Assembly (NCBI GenBank): GCA_023391335.1
Contig: JAEWBG010000038.1
Location: forward strand, 8,995-72,994
Source: Pseudomonadota bacterium
Lineage (GTDB): Bacteria; Pseudomonadota; Gammaproteobacteria; Steroidobacterales; Steroidobacteraceae
Length of the DNA: 64,000 nucleotides
Reading direction: 5' to 3'
Part shown: positions 42,143 through 50,742 of the stretch, in pieces
Numbering within the stretch: the first letter of the stretch is position 1
Layout: every line of letters begins with the position of its first letter
Translations under genes and position numbers: made by a program
The notes under the pieces: generated by a model
Database searches by the model: none
What the model was told of the DNA's origin: nothing
Seen by the model: only the letters and a program-made list of their open reading frames with translations

Positions 42143-43126
42143 TCACATCACACCTGCGCGCAGCAAATCGTGAACGTTCAATGCTCCGACGAGCGCATGA
42201 TTCTCATCGACAACCAGCAGGCCGGTGATGCGAGAAGATTCCATCAAGTGCACGGCTTCGGCTGCGAGCACATTTGCGCGAATCGTTTTCGGATTGCGAG
42301 TCATTAGGTCTTGCATGCGTTGGCCGTGAAGATCCTGGGTGCGATCCAATGTGCGGCGCAGATCGCCATCAGTGAACACGCCGAGCACTCGATGGGCCGC
42401 GTCGACGATCGCGGTCATGCCCAAACCCTTGCGTGACATTTCGAGCAGCCCTTCGCGCAGCGATGCATCCGGCGCAACGCAAGGGAGTTGATCGCCAGTG
42501 CGCATGACGTCGCTTACGTGCAAGAGCAGGCGCCGGCCCAGCGATCCGCCAGGATGGAAGCGCGCAAAGTCCTCTTCGGTAAAGCCGCGTGCTTCGAGAA
42601 CGGAAACCGCGAGCGCATCGCCCATTGCAAGCGTGGCGGTCGTACTCGCGGTGGGCGCTAGATTATGCGGGCACGCTTCCTCTGGAACGCTCACGTCCAA
42701 CACGACCGTTGCTGAGCGACCGAGCGTCGATTGAGCTCGTCCGGTTAACACGATCAGTGCGATGCCTAGCCGCTTGATCACCGGCAGGATGGTCAGCAGT
42801 TCCGCTGTTTCGCCTGAGTTTGAGATCGCAAGTACCACGTCTTGTGCGGTCAGCATGCCGATGTCGCCGTGACTGGCTTCCGCGGGATGCAAGAAGAACG
42901 ACGGGGTGCCGGTACTGGCAAGCGTCGCGGCGATCTTGTTGCCGATGTGACCGGATTTGCCGATTCCAGTGACGACCACCCGTCCTTTGCAGTCGTGCAA
43001 CAGCCTACAGGCCTGCACAAATGCATCGCCCAGGCGATCCTGCAACGCGATGACCGCGCTCACTTCGGTTTGCAGCACTCGCTGCGCACGCGCGAGGAGT
43101 TGCCTGGAGTCCAGCATGGATTGCAT
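42143..43126 (-). CDS. kdsD: Arabinose-5-phosphate isomerase
   Basis: A 327-residue enzyme that converts ribulose-5-phosphate to arabinose-5-phosphate, the first step to Kdo. It has an N-terminal SIS sugar-isomerase domain (residues 30-180; GIGKSGHIGNKIAATLASTG and SNSGETAELL) and two C-terminal CBS domains (about 205-327). The histidines of HPAEASHGD and of FHPGGSLG belong to the active site. The ATG chosen gives MQSMLDSRQ; another ATG three codons later is equally possible. It heads the leftward kdsD-kdsC-lptCAB-rpoN-hpf-rapZ run and is divergent from ibaG. Confidence 0.95.
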   Translation of the reverse strand: MQSMLDSRQLLARAQRVLQTEVSAVIALQDRLGDAFVQACRLLHDCKGRVVVTGIGKSGHIGNKIAATLASTGTPSFFLHPAEASHGDIGMLTAQDVVLAISNSGETAELLTILPVIKRLGIALIVLTGRAQSTLGRSATVVLDVSVPEEACPHNLAPTASTTATLAMGDALAVSVLEARGFTEEDFARFHPGGSLGRRLLLHVSDVMRTGDQLPCVAPDASLREGLLEMSRKGLGMTAIVDAAHRVLGVFTDGDLRRTLDRTQDLHGQRMQDLMTRNPKTIRANVLAAEAVHLMESSRITGLLVVDENHALVGALNVHDLLRAGVM

Positions 43127-43221
43127 GGCGCGATCATACCGCGCCGCTATCCCGCGATGTGTGCAAAGACGTGGGCTCAAGATCGGCTAATATCGCGTCC
43201 CGTTTTCTCTCGGGTACTTCC

Positions 43222-43452
43222 ATGAATGCTGCTGAAGTTCAGGCCCTGATCGAGGCCGGCTTGCCGGGTGCACAAGTACGCGTGCAGTCCGATGACGACA
43301 CTCACTTCGAAGCGGTCATCATCGCGGCGCAGTTCGCTGGCAAACGTATGATCCAACGCCATCAGCTCGTCTACGCCGCATTGGGTGCGCGAATGGGCCG
43401 CGAGATTCACGCGCTCACCATGCAAGCGCTGGCTCCCGACGAATCTAAGTAG
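43222..43452 (+). CDS. ibaG: BolA family protein IbaG
   Basis: A 76-residue BolA-fold protein. The DDDTHFEAVIIAAQFAGKR segment carries the conserved histidine H28, and QRHQLVYAALG carries the second conserved histidine and helix. These bind a 2Fe-2S cluster together with a monothiol glutaredoxin. It starts ten bases before murA, the same arrangement as ibaG-murA in other Gammaproteobacteria, which separates it from BolA itself. The start is the ATG giving MNAAEVQALI; an earlier start would add 21 residues without support. Confidence 0.93.
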   Translation: MNAAEVQALIEAGLPGAQVRVQSDDDTHFEAVIIAAQFAGKRMIQRHQLVYAALGARMGREIHALTMQALAPDESK

Positions 43453-43461
43453 CGCGAACTC

Positions 43462-44721
43462 ATGGATAAACTCCAAATCCGCGGCGGTATCCCTCTGGAG
43501 GGAGAGGTCCGCATCTCGGGCGCAAAAAACGCTGCATTGCCTATTCTTGCCGCGACGCTGCTTGCGGAGGGCGCTAGCTCGATCGGTAACGTGCCGCATT
43601 TGCAGGACGTAACGACGATGATCGAACTGCTCGGCCGCATGGGCATCAGCGTCACCATCGACGACAAGATGCGTGTCGAGGTGGATGCCTCCAGTATTCG
43701 CGAATGCGTAGCTCCCTATGAGCTGGTACGAACAATGCGTGCTTCGATCGTGGTGCTCGGGCCACTGCTCGCGCGCTTTGGGAAGGCCGACGTCTCTTTG
43801 CCTGGCGGGTGCGCAATCGGCGCACGGCCGGTCAATATCCATGTCGCCGGATTGCAAGCGATGGGCGCGGAAATCCAAATCGAGAACGGCTACATCCGCG
43901 CGCGCGCCGACCGCTTGAAAGGGGCGCGGCTGGTGCTGGAGACGGTGACCGTGACGGGTACCGAGAACCTAGTGATGGCGGCGACGTTGGCCGACGGTGA
44001 AACGGTCATCGAGAATGCGGCACGCGAACCTGAGGTTGTAGATCTCGCGAATTATCTGAATGCGATGGGAGCTAAGATCCGCGGTGCCGGCACCGATCGC
44101 ATTGTGATCGAAGGTGTGGAGCGACTTCAGGGCGCTCAATACGACGTCCTCCCGGATCGCATCGAAACCGGTACCTACCTCGTAGCCGCTGCAATTACGG
44201 GCGGACACGTGAAAGCCAAAGGTACGCGGCCGGATCACTTGGACGCAGTACTTGCGAAGCTCAGCGAGGCCGGGGCGGCGATCGAAACGGGTGACTCTTG
44301 GATCGAACTCGACATGCGCGGTAAGCGCGCCAAGTCGGTCGACATTCGTACTGCACCTTATCCAGCGTTTCCCACCGACATGCAGGCACAATTCGCAGCA
44401 CTGAACACGGTGGCGGAGGGCGTCGGCGCAGTCACCGAAACGATCTTCGAAAATCGCTTCATGCACATGCTCGAAATGCGTCGGCTCGGTGCGGATATCA
44501 AAATCGAAGGCAACACCGCGATCATCCGTGGAGTGCCGAAGCTCACGGCTGCGCCGGTAATGGCGACGGATTTGCGCGCATCTGCCAGTTTGGTGCTCGC
44601 CGCATTGATCGCCGAAGGGACTACCGACGTGCTGCGCATCTATCACATCGATCGTGGCTACGAGCGGATCGAAGAGAAGCTTCAACAGTTAGGCGCCCAG
44701 ATCAAGCGCATGCCTGGATGA
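43462..44721 (+). CDS. murA: UDP-N-acetylglucosamine 1-carboxyvinyltransferase
   Basis: A 419-residue enzyme that adds enolpyruvate from PEP to UDP-GlcNAc, the first committed step of peptidoglycan synthesis. The catalytic loop LPGGCAIGARPVN has Cys117, the residue that fosfomycin alkylates, so the enzyme should be fosfomycin-sensitive. The lysine and asparagine of GAKNAALP (20-27) and the late FPTDMQAQF segment are also intact. It follows ibaG by nine bases, so co-transcription is likely, and is convergent with the DegS-like protease gene. Confidence 0.97.
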   Translation: MDKLQIRGGIPLEGEVRISGAKNAALPILAATLLAEGASSIGNVPHLQDVTTMIELLGRMGISVTIDDKMRVEVDASSIRECVAPYELVRTMRASIVVLGPLLARFGKADVSLPGGCAIGARPVNIHVAGLQAMGAEIQIENGYIRARADRLKGARLVLETVTVTGTENLVMAATLADGETVIENAAREPEVVDLANYLNAMGAKIRGAGTDRIVIEGVERLQGAQYDVLPDRIETGTYLVAAAITGGHVKAKGTRPDHLDAVLAKLSEAGAAIETGDSWIELDMRGKRAKSVDIRTAPYPAFPTDMQAQFAALNTVAEGVGAVTETIFENRFMHMLEMRRLGADIKIEGNTAIIRGVPKLTAAPVMATDLRASASLVLAALIAEGTTDVLRIYHIDRGYERIEEKLQQLGAQIKRMPG

Positions 44722-44734
44722 CGACGGGCGGCAA

Positions 44735-45877
44735 TCAAGGATGGCGCTCCGAGCGCGAGGGACGCTCCTTAAGTACGGCGCTCAAATTCAGACGATCTTT
44801 GCCGCGCAAGACGGTGATCGTGATTGCCGTCCCCGGGCGCATCGCCGCTACTCGATTCAAAGCTTCCTGAGCGGTGTTCAGTTGCTGGCCGTTTAGCTTG
44901 ATCAGGACGTCATTGACACGAAGGCCGCTGGCGGCAGCGGGCCCTCTTGGATCAATCGCGGTAATCCTGAGCGCGACTGGCGGTGAGATCCCCAATGCTC
45001 GCGCATCCGAACGCGACAACTCTTCCGTCGAGACGCCAAGCCACCCGCGTAGCACGTGCCCATGTTTGATGATCTCGTCCATCACTCCGCGAACCATGTT
45101 CACGGGGATCGCGAAGCTGATGCCGTCGGTGCCCAATGTTTGCGACAAGACCGCTGTATTGATGCCGATGAGTTCGCCATCGAGGTTAATCAGCGCACCA
45201 CCGGAATTTCCGAAGTTGATCGCTGCGTCCGTCTGAATGAAATCCTCGAAGTCCGTGACCCCGAGACGGCCGCGGCCCGTCGCGCTGACGATGCCTTGGG
45301 TGACAGTCTGGCTTAGGCCGAACGGATTGCCGATCGCGAGAACCACATCGCCGGCGCGCAATTCGTCTGAGCGTCCCATCGGCATCGCGGGCGGGTTACT
45401 GATGTCGATGCGCAAAACCGCGAGATCCGAGTCGGGATCGGTGCCGACGATCACGGGGGTAGCAGTACGCCCGTCTGCTAGTTGCACCCGAATCTCCGCC
45501 GCGCCTTGGATCACATGATGATTCGTGACGATGTGGCCTTGCCCATCCACGATCACGCCGGAGCCTAGGCTGCCCTCGACACGCTGGCGCACTTGCGGAG
45601 CGCTCTGGTCGAGCAGCGGCGAATCGAGCGGATGGGGATCGGCGCTTACCAACCGCGCCGTGTAGATATTCACCACCGCAGGCGCAGCAGCAGCGACGGC
45701 GTCGGCGAACGACCGTGGCAGGGTGCCCGAACGGGCATTCTGTTCAGTGGCCGCATGACCTCGCAGACGTGCCCACCACGCGCTGCCATTGCGAGCTAGC
45801 AGGACGCTGCCCGCTGCGAGCAGGCCGACGAGCGCCCAGGTGCCGATGAAGCGCAGTGCGTGCGTAAGTTTGCTCAC
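44735..45877 (-). CDS. DegS/AlgW-like membrane-anchored PDZ serine protease
   Basis: A 380-residue HtrA-family protease. It has an N-terminal membrane anchor (about residues 9-27), a trypsin-like domain and one C-terminal PDZ domain. The catalytic triad is in NHHVIQG (His), DSDLAVL (Asp) and FGNSGGALI (Ser). One anchor plus one PDZ is the DegS/AlgW plan; these cut the anti-sigma factor RseA/MucA when misfolded porins expose C-terminal peptides. The rseA/rpoE genes are not here, so the target is inferred. I chose a GTG just before the anchor; the upstream ATG at 45943 adds 22 residues of no clear kind. The gene is divergent from petA, also a common placement in this class. Confidence 0.88.
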   Translation of the reverse strand: MSKLTHALRFIGTWALVGLLAAGSVLLARNGSAWWARLRGHAATEQNARSGTLPRSFADAVAAAAPAVVNIYTARLVSADPHPLDSPLLDQSAPQVRQRVEGSLGSGVIVDGQGHIVTNHHVIQGAAEIRVQLADGRTATPVIVGTDPDSDLAVLRIDISNPPAMPMGRSDELRAGDVVLAIGNPFGLSQTVTQGIVSATGRGRLGVTDFEDFIQTDAAINFGNSGGALINLDGELIGINTAVLSQTLGTDGISFAIPVNMVRGVMDEIIKHGHVLRGWLGVSTEELSRSDARALGISPPVALRITAIDPRGPAAASGLRVNDVLIKLNGQQLNTAQEALNRVAAMRPGTAITITVLRGKDRLNLSAVLKERPSRSERHP

Positions 45878-46176
45878 GTGGTTGGATGGTCGTGTCGATT
45901 CGGGCTGCGGCTCATGGAGCCGCGCGATGTCTCGGCACAGCAAAGGCTGGTGTAGGACCCGCCATACCGCTCATGCATCTTCTGGCTTCAAAGCGCGCCG
46001 AGTGTTGTGTGTATAATGCGAAATTCCTTGTGCGAATGAAACTACGTGTGTGGCCCAAGCGGCTAGTGCAGTAGTGCTCGAGATCCTGAGGTCACGGCAA
46101 ATCATCAGCGCACGAAGAATTCGACATTCAGCGTCAGGTCTATGCGGTCGAGTCGCCTCGTCCGCGGAGAGAGTGG
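45878..46176. promoter_or_regulatory. Divergent upstream region of the protease gene and petABC
   Basis: About 300 bases. TATAAT at 46012-46017 is a good -10 box for petABC, but no clear -35 hexamer lies at the right distance. GGAGAGAG precedes the petA ATG by 4 bases and is its ribosome-binding site. No gene was seen. Confidence 0.5.
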
Positions 46177-46776
46177 ATGAGCTCAGATTCAGAACAAGTT
46201 GATAGCGGCCGACGACACTTTCTGCTGGTCGCAACTACGGTGACCGGAATTGCAGGCGCAGCAATGACGGCCGTTCCTTTCCTTGCTTCTTGGAAGCCGA
46301 GCGCTCGTGCGCAAGCACTGGGTGCGCCGGTGGAGCAGGACATCAGCAAGCTCGAGCCGGGTGCATTGATGAAGATCAATTGGCGCGGGCAAGCGATTTA
46401 TCTCGTGCGTCGCACACCCGAGATGCTGTCCAACCTGCAGGGGCATGACGATCGTTTGCGCGATCCAAAATCGGAAGAATCCGAACAGCCCAAGTACGCG
46501 AAGAATCCGACACGCTCGCTGAAGCCCGATGTTCTCGTGCTCGTCGGCGTATGCACGCACTTAGGATGCGCTCCGCTCGATCGCTTCCAGCCGCAAGACC
46601 CGGAACTCGGTGCATCGTGGCCCGGCGGCTTCTATTGTCCATGCCATGGTTCGAAGTTCGATTTGGCCGGACGCGTGTTCAAAGACGTTCCCGCGCCGCT
46701 CAACTTGCGCGTGCCGCCATATCGCTTCCTTAACGATGGCGTCGTGCAAGTCGGCGTCGATGCGGAGGCTGCATAA
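46177..46776 (+). CDS. petA: Ubiquinol-cytochrome c reductase Rieske iron-sulfur subunit
   Basis: A 199-residue subunit of the cytochrome bc1 complex. It has a twin-arginine start (GRRHFLL, 11-17) and one membrane helix (about 18-38), then the Rieske domain, whose 2Fe-2S cluster is held by CTHLGC and CPCHGS. The hinge and the head move electrons from ubiquinol to cytochrome c1. The length is normal for proteobacteria. The stop codon overlaps the petB ATG by one base (TAATG), so the three pet genes are translationally coupled. The region is followed by sspA and sspB, a conserved order. Confidence 0.97.
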   Translation: MSSDSEQVDSGRRHFLLVATTVTGIAGAAMTAVPFLASWKPSARAQALGAPVEQDISKLEPGALMKINWRGQAIYLVRRTPEMLSNLQGHDDRLRDPKSEESEQPKYAKNPTRSLKPDVLVLVGVCTHLGCAPLDRFQPQDPELGASWPGGFYCPCHGSKFDLAGRVFKDVPAPLNLRVPPYRFLNDGVVQVGVDAEAA

Positions 46777-48041
46777 TGAGCGCAGCAATGCCTGGAAATT
46801 CCGAAGCACGCCCATCGCGCATGACTGCGCTGGTCAATTGGATCGATGCGCGGTTCCCTCTGACTCGGTTCATGAAAGAGCATGCAACTGAGTATTACGC
46901 GCCGAAGAATTTCAACTTCTGGTACTACTTCGGTTCCCTTGCGTTGGTCGTTCTCGTGATTCAAATCGTCACGGGGATCTTCTTGACGATGAACTACAAG
47001 CCCGCGGCTGCAGATGCATTCGCTTCAGTCGAATACATCATGCGCGACGTGGAATGGGGCTGGTTGATTCGCTACATGCATTCGACCGGTGCCTCCGCCT
47101 TCTTCATCGTCGTTTATCTGCACATGTTCCGCGCCCTCATGTACGGCTCGCACAAGAACCCGCGCGAGCTAGTGTGGATCTTCGGCATGTTGATCTATCT
47201 GTGTCTGATGGCCGAGGCGTTCTTCGGCTACCTGCTGCCGTGGGGAAACATGTCGTATTGGGGCGCGCAGGTGATCGTTTCGCTATTCGGTGCCATTCCT
47301 GGCATCGGCGAATCGCTGGTGGAATGGATTCGCGGCGACTACTACATCTCCGACATCACGCTGAATCGCTTCTTTGCGTTGCACGTGATTGCGTTGCCGC
47401 TCGCGCTGATCTTCCTCGTCATTGCGCACATCTTCGCACTGCACGAAGTTGGTTCTAACAACCCCGACGGCATCGAAATCAAGAAAGTGAAGGGACCGGA
47501 CGGTCATCCTGTGGATGGCATTCCGTTCCACCCCTATTACACGCTCAAGGATCTGGTCGGATTCGTTGTGTTCGCGGCGCTCTTCTCGTGCGTCGTGTTC
47601 TTCGCGCCGGAGATGGGAGGCTACTTCCTCGAGCACGCGAATTTCGATCCTGCAAACGCCCTGCAGACGCCGGCGAACATCGCGCCGGTTTGGTACTTCA
47701 CGCCTTTCTACGCAATCTTGCGTGCGGTGCCGAACAAGCTGCTTGGCGTCGTACTGATGGGCTTGGCGGTCGTGTCCTTTTTCTTCTTGCCTTGGTTGGA
47801 TCGCTCGAAGGTCAAGTCGATCCGCTACCGTGGGTGGATCTACAAGGCGTTCTTGTTCGCCTTTGCGATCAGCTTCATCGGATTGGGCTATTTGGGAATG
47901 CAGCATCCAACGCCAGCGACCGTGCTTGCGGCTCGGGTGTTCTCTGCAATTTATTTCGCGTTCTTTGCTCTGATGCCCTGGTACACCAAGATCGATCAGA
48001 CCAAGCCAGTGCCGGAGCGGGTGACCTATCATGCTCATTAA
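46776..48041 (+). CDS. petB: Cytochrome b subunit of the bc1 complex
   Basis: A 421-residue polytopic protein carrying both b-type haems. Haem-binding histidines are in MHSTGASAFFIVVYLHMF (helix B) and in HVIALPLALIFLVIAHIF (helix D). The Qo-site tetrad reads PVWY (IAPVWYFTPFYAIL) instead of PEWY; PVWY is a recognised variant in beta- and gamma-proteobacteria. The GYLLPWG segment near residue 140 is typical. The N-terminus extends about 40 residues before the first membrane helix. The stop overlaps the cytochrome c1 start by 11 bases. Confidence 0.97.
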   Translation: MSAAMPGNSEARPSRMTALVNWIDARFPLTRFMKEHATEYYAPKNFNFWYYFGSLALVVLVIQIVTGIFLTMNYKPAAADAFASVEYIMRDVEWGWLIRYMHSTGASAFFIVVYLHMFRALMYGSHKNPRELVWIFGMLIYLCLMAEAFFGYLLPWGNMSYWGAQVIVSLFGAIPGIGESLVEWIRGDYYISDITLNRFFALHVIALPLALIFLVIAHIFALHEVGSNNPDGIEIKKVKGPDGHPVDGIPFHPYYTLKDLVGFVVFAALFSCVVFFAPEMGGYFLEHANFDPANALQTPANIAPVWYFTPFYAILRAVPNKLLGVVLMGLAVVSFFFLPWLDRSKVKSIRYRGWIYKAFLFAFAISFIGLGYLGMQHPTPATVLAARVFSAIYFAFFALMPWYTKIDQTKPVPERVTYHAH

Positions 48042-48789
48042 TACTCGGGTGCGAGCGTTTGTCCTGGGCCTCGCGCTCGCCGCACCATCACTCTCGTTCG
48101 CCGCCGAACACAATCCGGCGATCCATCCCGCCAACATTGATGTCGGCAACGTCGCATCGCTACAGCGTGGCGCGCGTAACTTCGTCAACTATTGTTCGGG
48201 TTGCCACTCGGCTCGATACGTCCGGTACAGCCGCTTGGCCCAGGACTTGGGATTGACCGAAGCGCAGGTGATGGAGAATCTGATGTTCAACGGCGAGCGC
48301 ATCCATGACACGATCAAGGTGTCGATGCGACCTGACGACGCCAAGCGTTGGTTCGGCGTAGCTCCGCCGGATTTATCCTTGATGGCTCGCAGCCGCGGCC
48401 CGGATTACATCTATTCTTTCCTGAAGTCCTTCTACCTTGATCCGAGCCGCCCGACCGGCGTGAACAATCTCGTTCTGCCCGGTACCGCCATGCCTCACGT
48501 GCTGTGGCCATTACAGGGCTACCAGAAGGCGGTGTACGACGGCGAGAGCGATCCCGAACACAACACGGTGCACAAGCGCTTCAAGGGATTTGAACTGGTC
48601 GAGCCGGGAGCGATGAATCCGGAGGAGTACGATCAATTCGTCCGCGATACGGTCAACTTCCTCGCCTACATCGGCGAGCCGATTCAGCTTCAGCGCCGCA
48701 GCCTCGGGATCAATGTCTTGGCATTCTTGTTCGTATTCTTCCTGCTGGCTTACTTCCTGAAGAAGGAGTACTGGAAGGACGTGAAATGA
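48031..48789 (+). CDS. petC: Cytochrome c1 subunit of the bc1 complex
   Basis: A 252-residue protein with a cleavable signal peptide (VLGLALAAPSLSFAA, 11-25), covalent c-type haem at C55-x-x-C58-H59 (CSGCH), and a C-terminal membrane anchor (about 228-245) ending in a lysine-rich tail. The methionine ligand is probably in the PGTAMPHVLW segment near residue 153. It accepts electrons from the Rieske protein and passes them to soluble cytochrome c or to an oxidase. It overlaps petB by 11 bases and is 66 bases from sspA. Confidence 0.97.
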   Translation: MLINTRVRAFVLGLALAAPSLSFAAEHNPAIHPANIDVGNVASLQRGARNFVNYCSGCHSARYVRYSRLAQDLGLTEAQVMENLMFNGERIHDTIKVSMRPDDAKRWFGVAPPDLSLMARSRGPDYIYSFLKSFYLDPSRPTGVNNLVLPGTAMPHVLWPLQGYQKAVYDGESDPEHNTVHKRFKGFELVEPGAMNPEEYDQFVRDTVNFLAYIGEPIQLQRRSLGINVLAFLFVFFLLAYFLKKEYWKDVK

Positions 48790-48855
48790 TGCGTTGGTGC
48801 GAAAGCTCGCATCGCGTTCATTCGTTGCTCTGATACATTTCGGGGGCGTACCGCC

Positions 48856-49455
48856 GTGATGACGCTCTTTTCCAAAGCTGACGATCCGTGGAGTCATCGC
48901 ACGCGGATCGTGCTTGCCGAAAAGAGCATCCACGTGGAGACCATCGATGTCCACGAGGGCAACCTGCCGGAAGATCTCCTGGATTTGAACCCGTACCACA
49001 CGGTGCCGACGTTGGTCGATCGCGATCTCGTCTTGTACGACTCGCGTGTGATCATCGATTACCTCGATGAGCGCTTCCCGCATCCTCCGCTAATGCCGAT
49101 CGATCCAGTTGCCCGAGCTCAGTTTAGGGTGGCGCTGTATCGCATCGAGCGCGATTGGTACAGCTTGGCGGAGCAGGCGAACGATCCAGATCGCAAGCAA
49201 GGATTGAAGCCGCGCAAGATACTGCGAGATAGCGTCCTCGCAAGCGCTGACGTATTCAAAGCAAAGCCCTTCTTCTTGTCCGACGAGTTCTCGTTGGTGG
49301 ACGCAACCATCGCGCCGATTCTCTGGCGTTTGCTTGCGTGGGAGCCGGACATCACTCAGCAAGCTCCGATCATTTCTAAGTACGCAAACCTCATTTTCTC
49401 GCGTCCGGCTTTTCGTCACAGTTTGTCGCGTGTGGAACAGGAGATGCACGCCTGA
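48856..49455 (+). CDS. sspA: Stringent starvation protein A
   Basis: A 199-residue protein of the glutathione-S-transferase fold that binds RNA polymerase and alters gene expression under starvation. The N-terminal thioredoxin-like part is MTLFSKADDPWSHRTRIVL, and LNPYHTVPTLVDRDLVLYDSRV (around 45-66) is the family hallmark, with the cis-proline. The C-terminal helical domain is complete. SspA lacks GST activity in known cases. It follows petC, and its stop overlaps the sspB start (TGATG), as in other Gammaproteobacteria. Confidence 0.95.
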   Translation: MMTLFSKADDPWSHRTRIVLAEKSIHVETIDVHEGNLPEDLLDLNPYHTVPTLVDRDLVLYDSRVIIDYLDERFPHPPLMPIDPVARAQFRVALYRIERDWYSLAEQANDPDRKQGLKPRKILRDSVLASADVFKAKPFFLSDEFSLVDATIAPILWRLLAWEPDITQQAPIISKYANLIFSRPAFRHSLSRVEQEMHA

Positions 49456-49874
49456 TGACAGAGACGATGGTCAAGTCCCGACGTCCCTACTTGCTACGCG
49501 CGATGCATGAATGGATCAGCGATAGCATGCAGACGCCGCACATTGTCGTGGATGCTTCTATTGATGGCGTGCAGGTGCCGCGTCAGTACGTGCAGGGTGG
49601 CAAAATCATTCTCAACGTCAGCCACAGCGCGACAAGTGGTTTGAGTCTCGGGAACGAGTTGATCTGCTTTAGAGCTCGGTTCGGTGCCGCGACATTCGAT
49701 GTCAGCGTGCCCGTTCATGCGGTGCTCGGAATCTATGCACGCGAAACAGGACAGGGAATGCTGTTCTCTGAAGCGGATGCGCCACCGCCAAGCCCACCGC
49801 AGTCGCCTAAGGATCAGACGAGTACCACGGGCGAGCACAAGCGGCCCAAACCCACGTTGAAGGTCGTAAAGTAG
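49455..49874 (+). CDS. sspB: ClpXP adaptor SspB
   Basis: A 139-residue adaptor that delivers ssrA-tagged proteins to ClpXP. The substrate-binding domain (about 10-110) includes RPYLLRAMHEWISDSMQTPH and the late VHAVLGIYARETGQGMLF. A Pro/Ser/Thr-rich linker leads to the C-terminal ClpX-binding tail, which reads RPKPTLKVVK and matches the xLRVVK-type motif. The start overlaps the sspA stop by one base, giving translational coupling. It is convergent with pdxH. Confidence 0.93.
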   Translation: MTETMVKSRRPYLLRAMHEWISDSMQTPHIVVDASIDGVQVPRQYVQGGKIILNVSHSATSGLSLGNELICFRARFGAATFDVSVPVHAVLGIYARETGQGMLFSEADAPPPSPPQSPKDQTSTTGEHKRPKPTLKVVK

Positions 49875-49888
49875 GCACGCGTCGGTCT

Positions 49889-50542
49889 TCAGGGATTGAG
49901 TCGAGTGGCACTCCACGGGCCCGCATCGAATTCGCTGGCGCGCGGTTCTAGATGCCGACTCCACACGGCGCGATCGTGGATCCGATTCGGGCCCTCCATC
50001 CACAACTCGACACTCTCGAGCCACAAGCGGAAACCGCCCCAGTGCGCCGGCCGCGGCACCACGCCTGTAGTCGCGCCCGGCGCGATACCCAAGCGGTGCG
50101 ATGCGTGCGCCACCTGTTCTGCGAGCGCGGCTCTGGATGCTAACGGCTGACTCTGCTGGCTGGCCCAGGCGCCGATGCGGCTATCAAGTGCGCGGCTTGC
50201 AAAGTAAGCATCGCTCTCTTGGGGCGGTGACAGCACGATACGTCCCTCGACGCGTACTTGGCGATGCATCGAATCCCAATGAAAGACACCCGCCGCGTAT
50301 GGATTTGCGAGCAGCTCGCGAGCTTTGCGCGATTGGTAGTTCGTGAAGAACACCAAGTAGCCTGCGGCTGCATCAATGCGCTTACAAAGCACAACGCGCG
50401 CGCTCGGGCGACCCTCTGCGGTCGTGCTCGCGAGCACCATCGCATCCGGATTTGGGCGGCTGTGCAGCTCCCGCGCCTCGCGAAACCACTGCTCGAAGAG
50501 CGCGAGCGGAGTGTGGGGTAGCGGTTCGGGGAGGGAATCCAT
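49889..50542 (-). CDS. pdxH: Pyridoxamine 5'-phosphate oxidase
   Basis: A 217-residue FMN enzyme that oxidises pyridoxine- or pyridoxamine-5'-phosphate to pyridoxal phosphate. The FMN-contact motifs are RVVLCKRID near residue 50 and FFTNYQSRKARELLANPYAA, and the C-terminal signature is LWMEGPNRIHDR followed by a normal RLNP end. The fold is complete. Its product is the cofactor of HemL at 20.8 kb. The ATG chosen follows GAGGCTTCC; an upstream start would add ten residues. It is convergent with sspB and divergent from tyrA. Confidence 0.95.
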   Translation of the reverse strand: MDSLPEPLPHTPLALFEQWFREARELHSRPNPDAMVLASTTAEGRPSARVVLCKRIDAAAGYLVFFTNYQSRKARELLANPYAAGVFHWDSMHRQVRVEGRIVLSPPQESDAYFASRALDSRIGAWASQQSQPLASRAALAEQVAHASHRLGIAPGATTGVVPRPAHWGGFRLWLESVELWMEGPNRIHDRAVWSRHLEPRASEFDAGPWSATRLNP

Positions 50543-50742
50543 GGAAGCCTCGTTACGACTGAAATACGCCACTGGCGAATGCGACGCTAACCTAGCATTC
50601 GCTCCGCGCGCTGAAAACGCCGCACATGAGATCTCGGGGTCATTGTCGCGATTCAGCGAATGACTGAACGAGCTATCGGAAACTTGCGGGCAATGCGTGG
50701 CCTTAGTAAAAGGAGCACGAATCGAACAATTCTGGACCGACT

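Noticed and set aside
47283..48188. 301-codon minus-strand frame opposite petB and petC
   Set aside because: It lies opposite two certain genes and is rich in Arg, His and Glu without any domain, as expected for a shadow.
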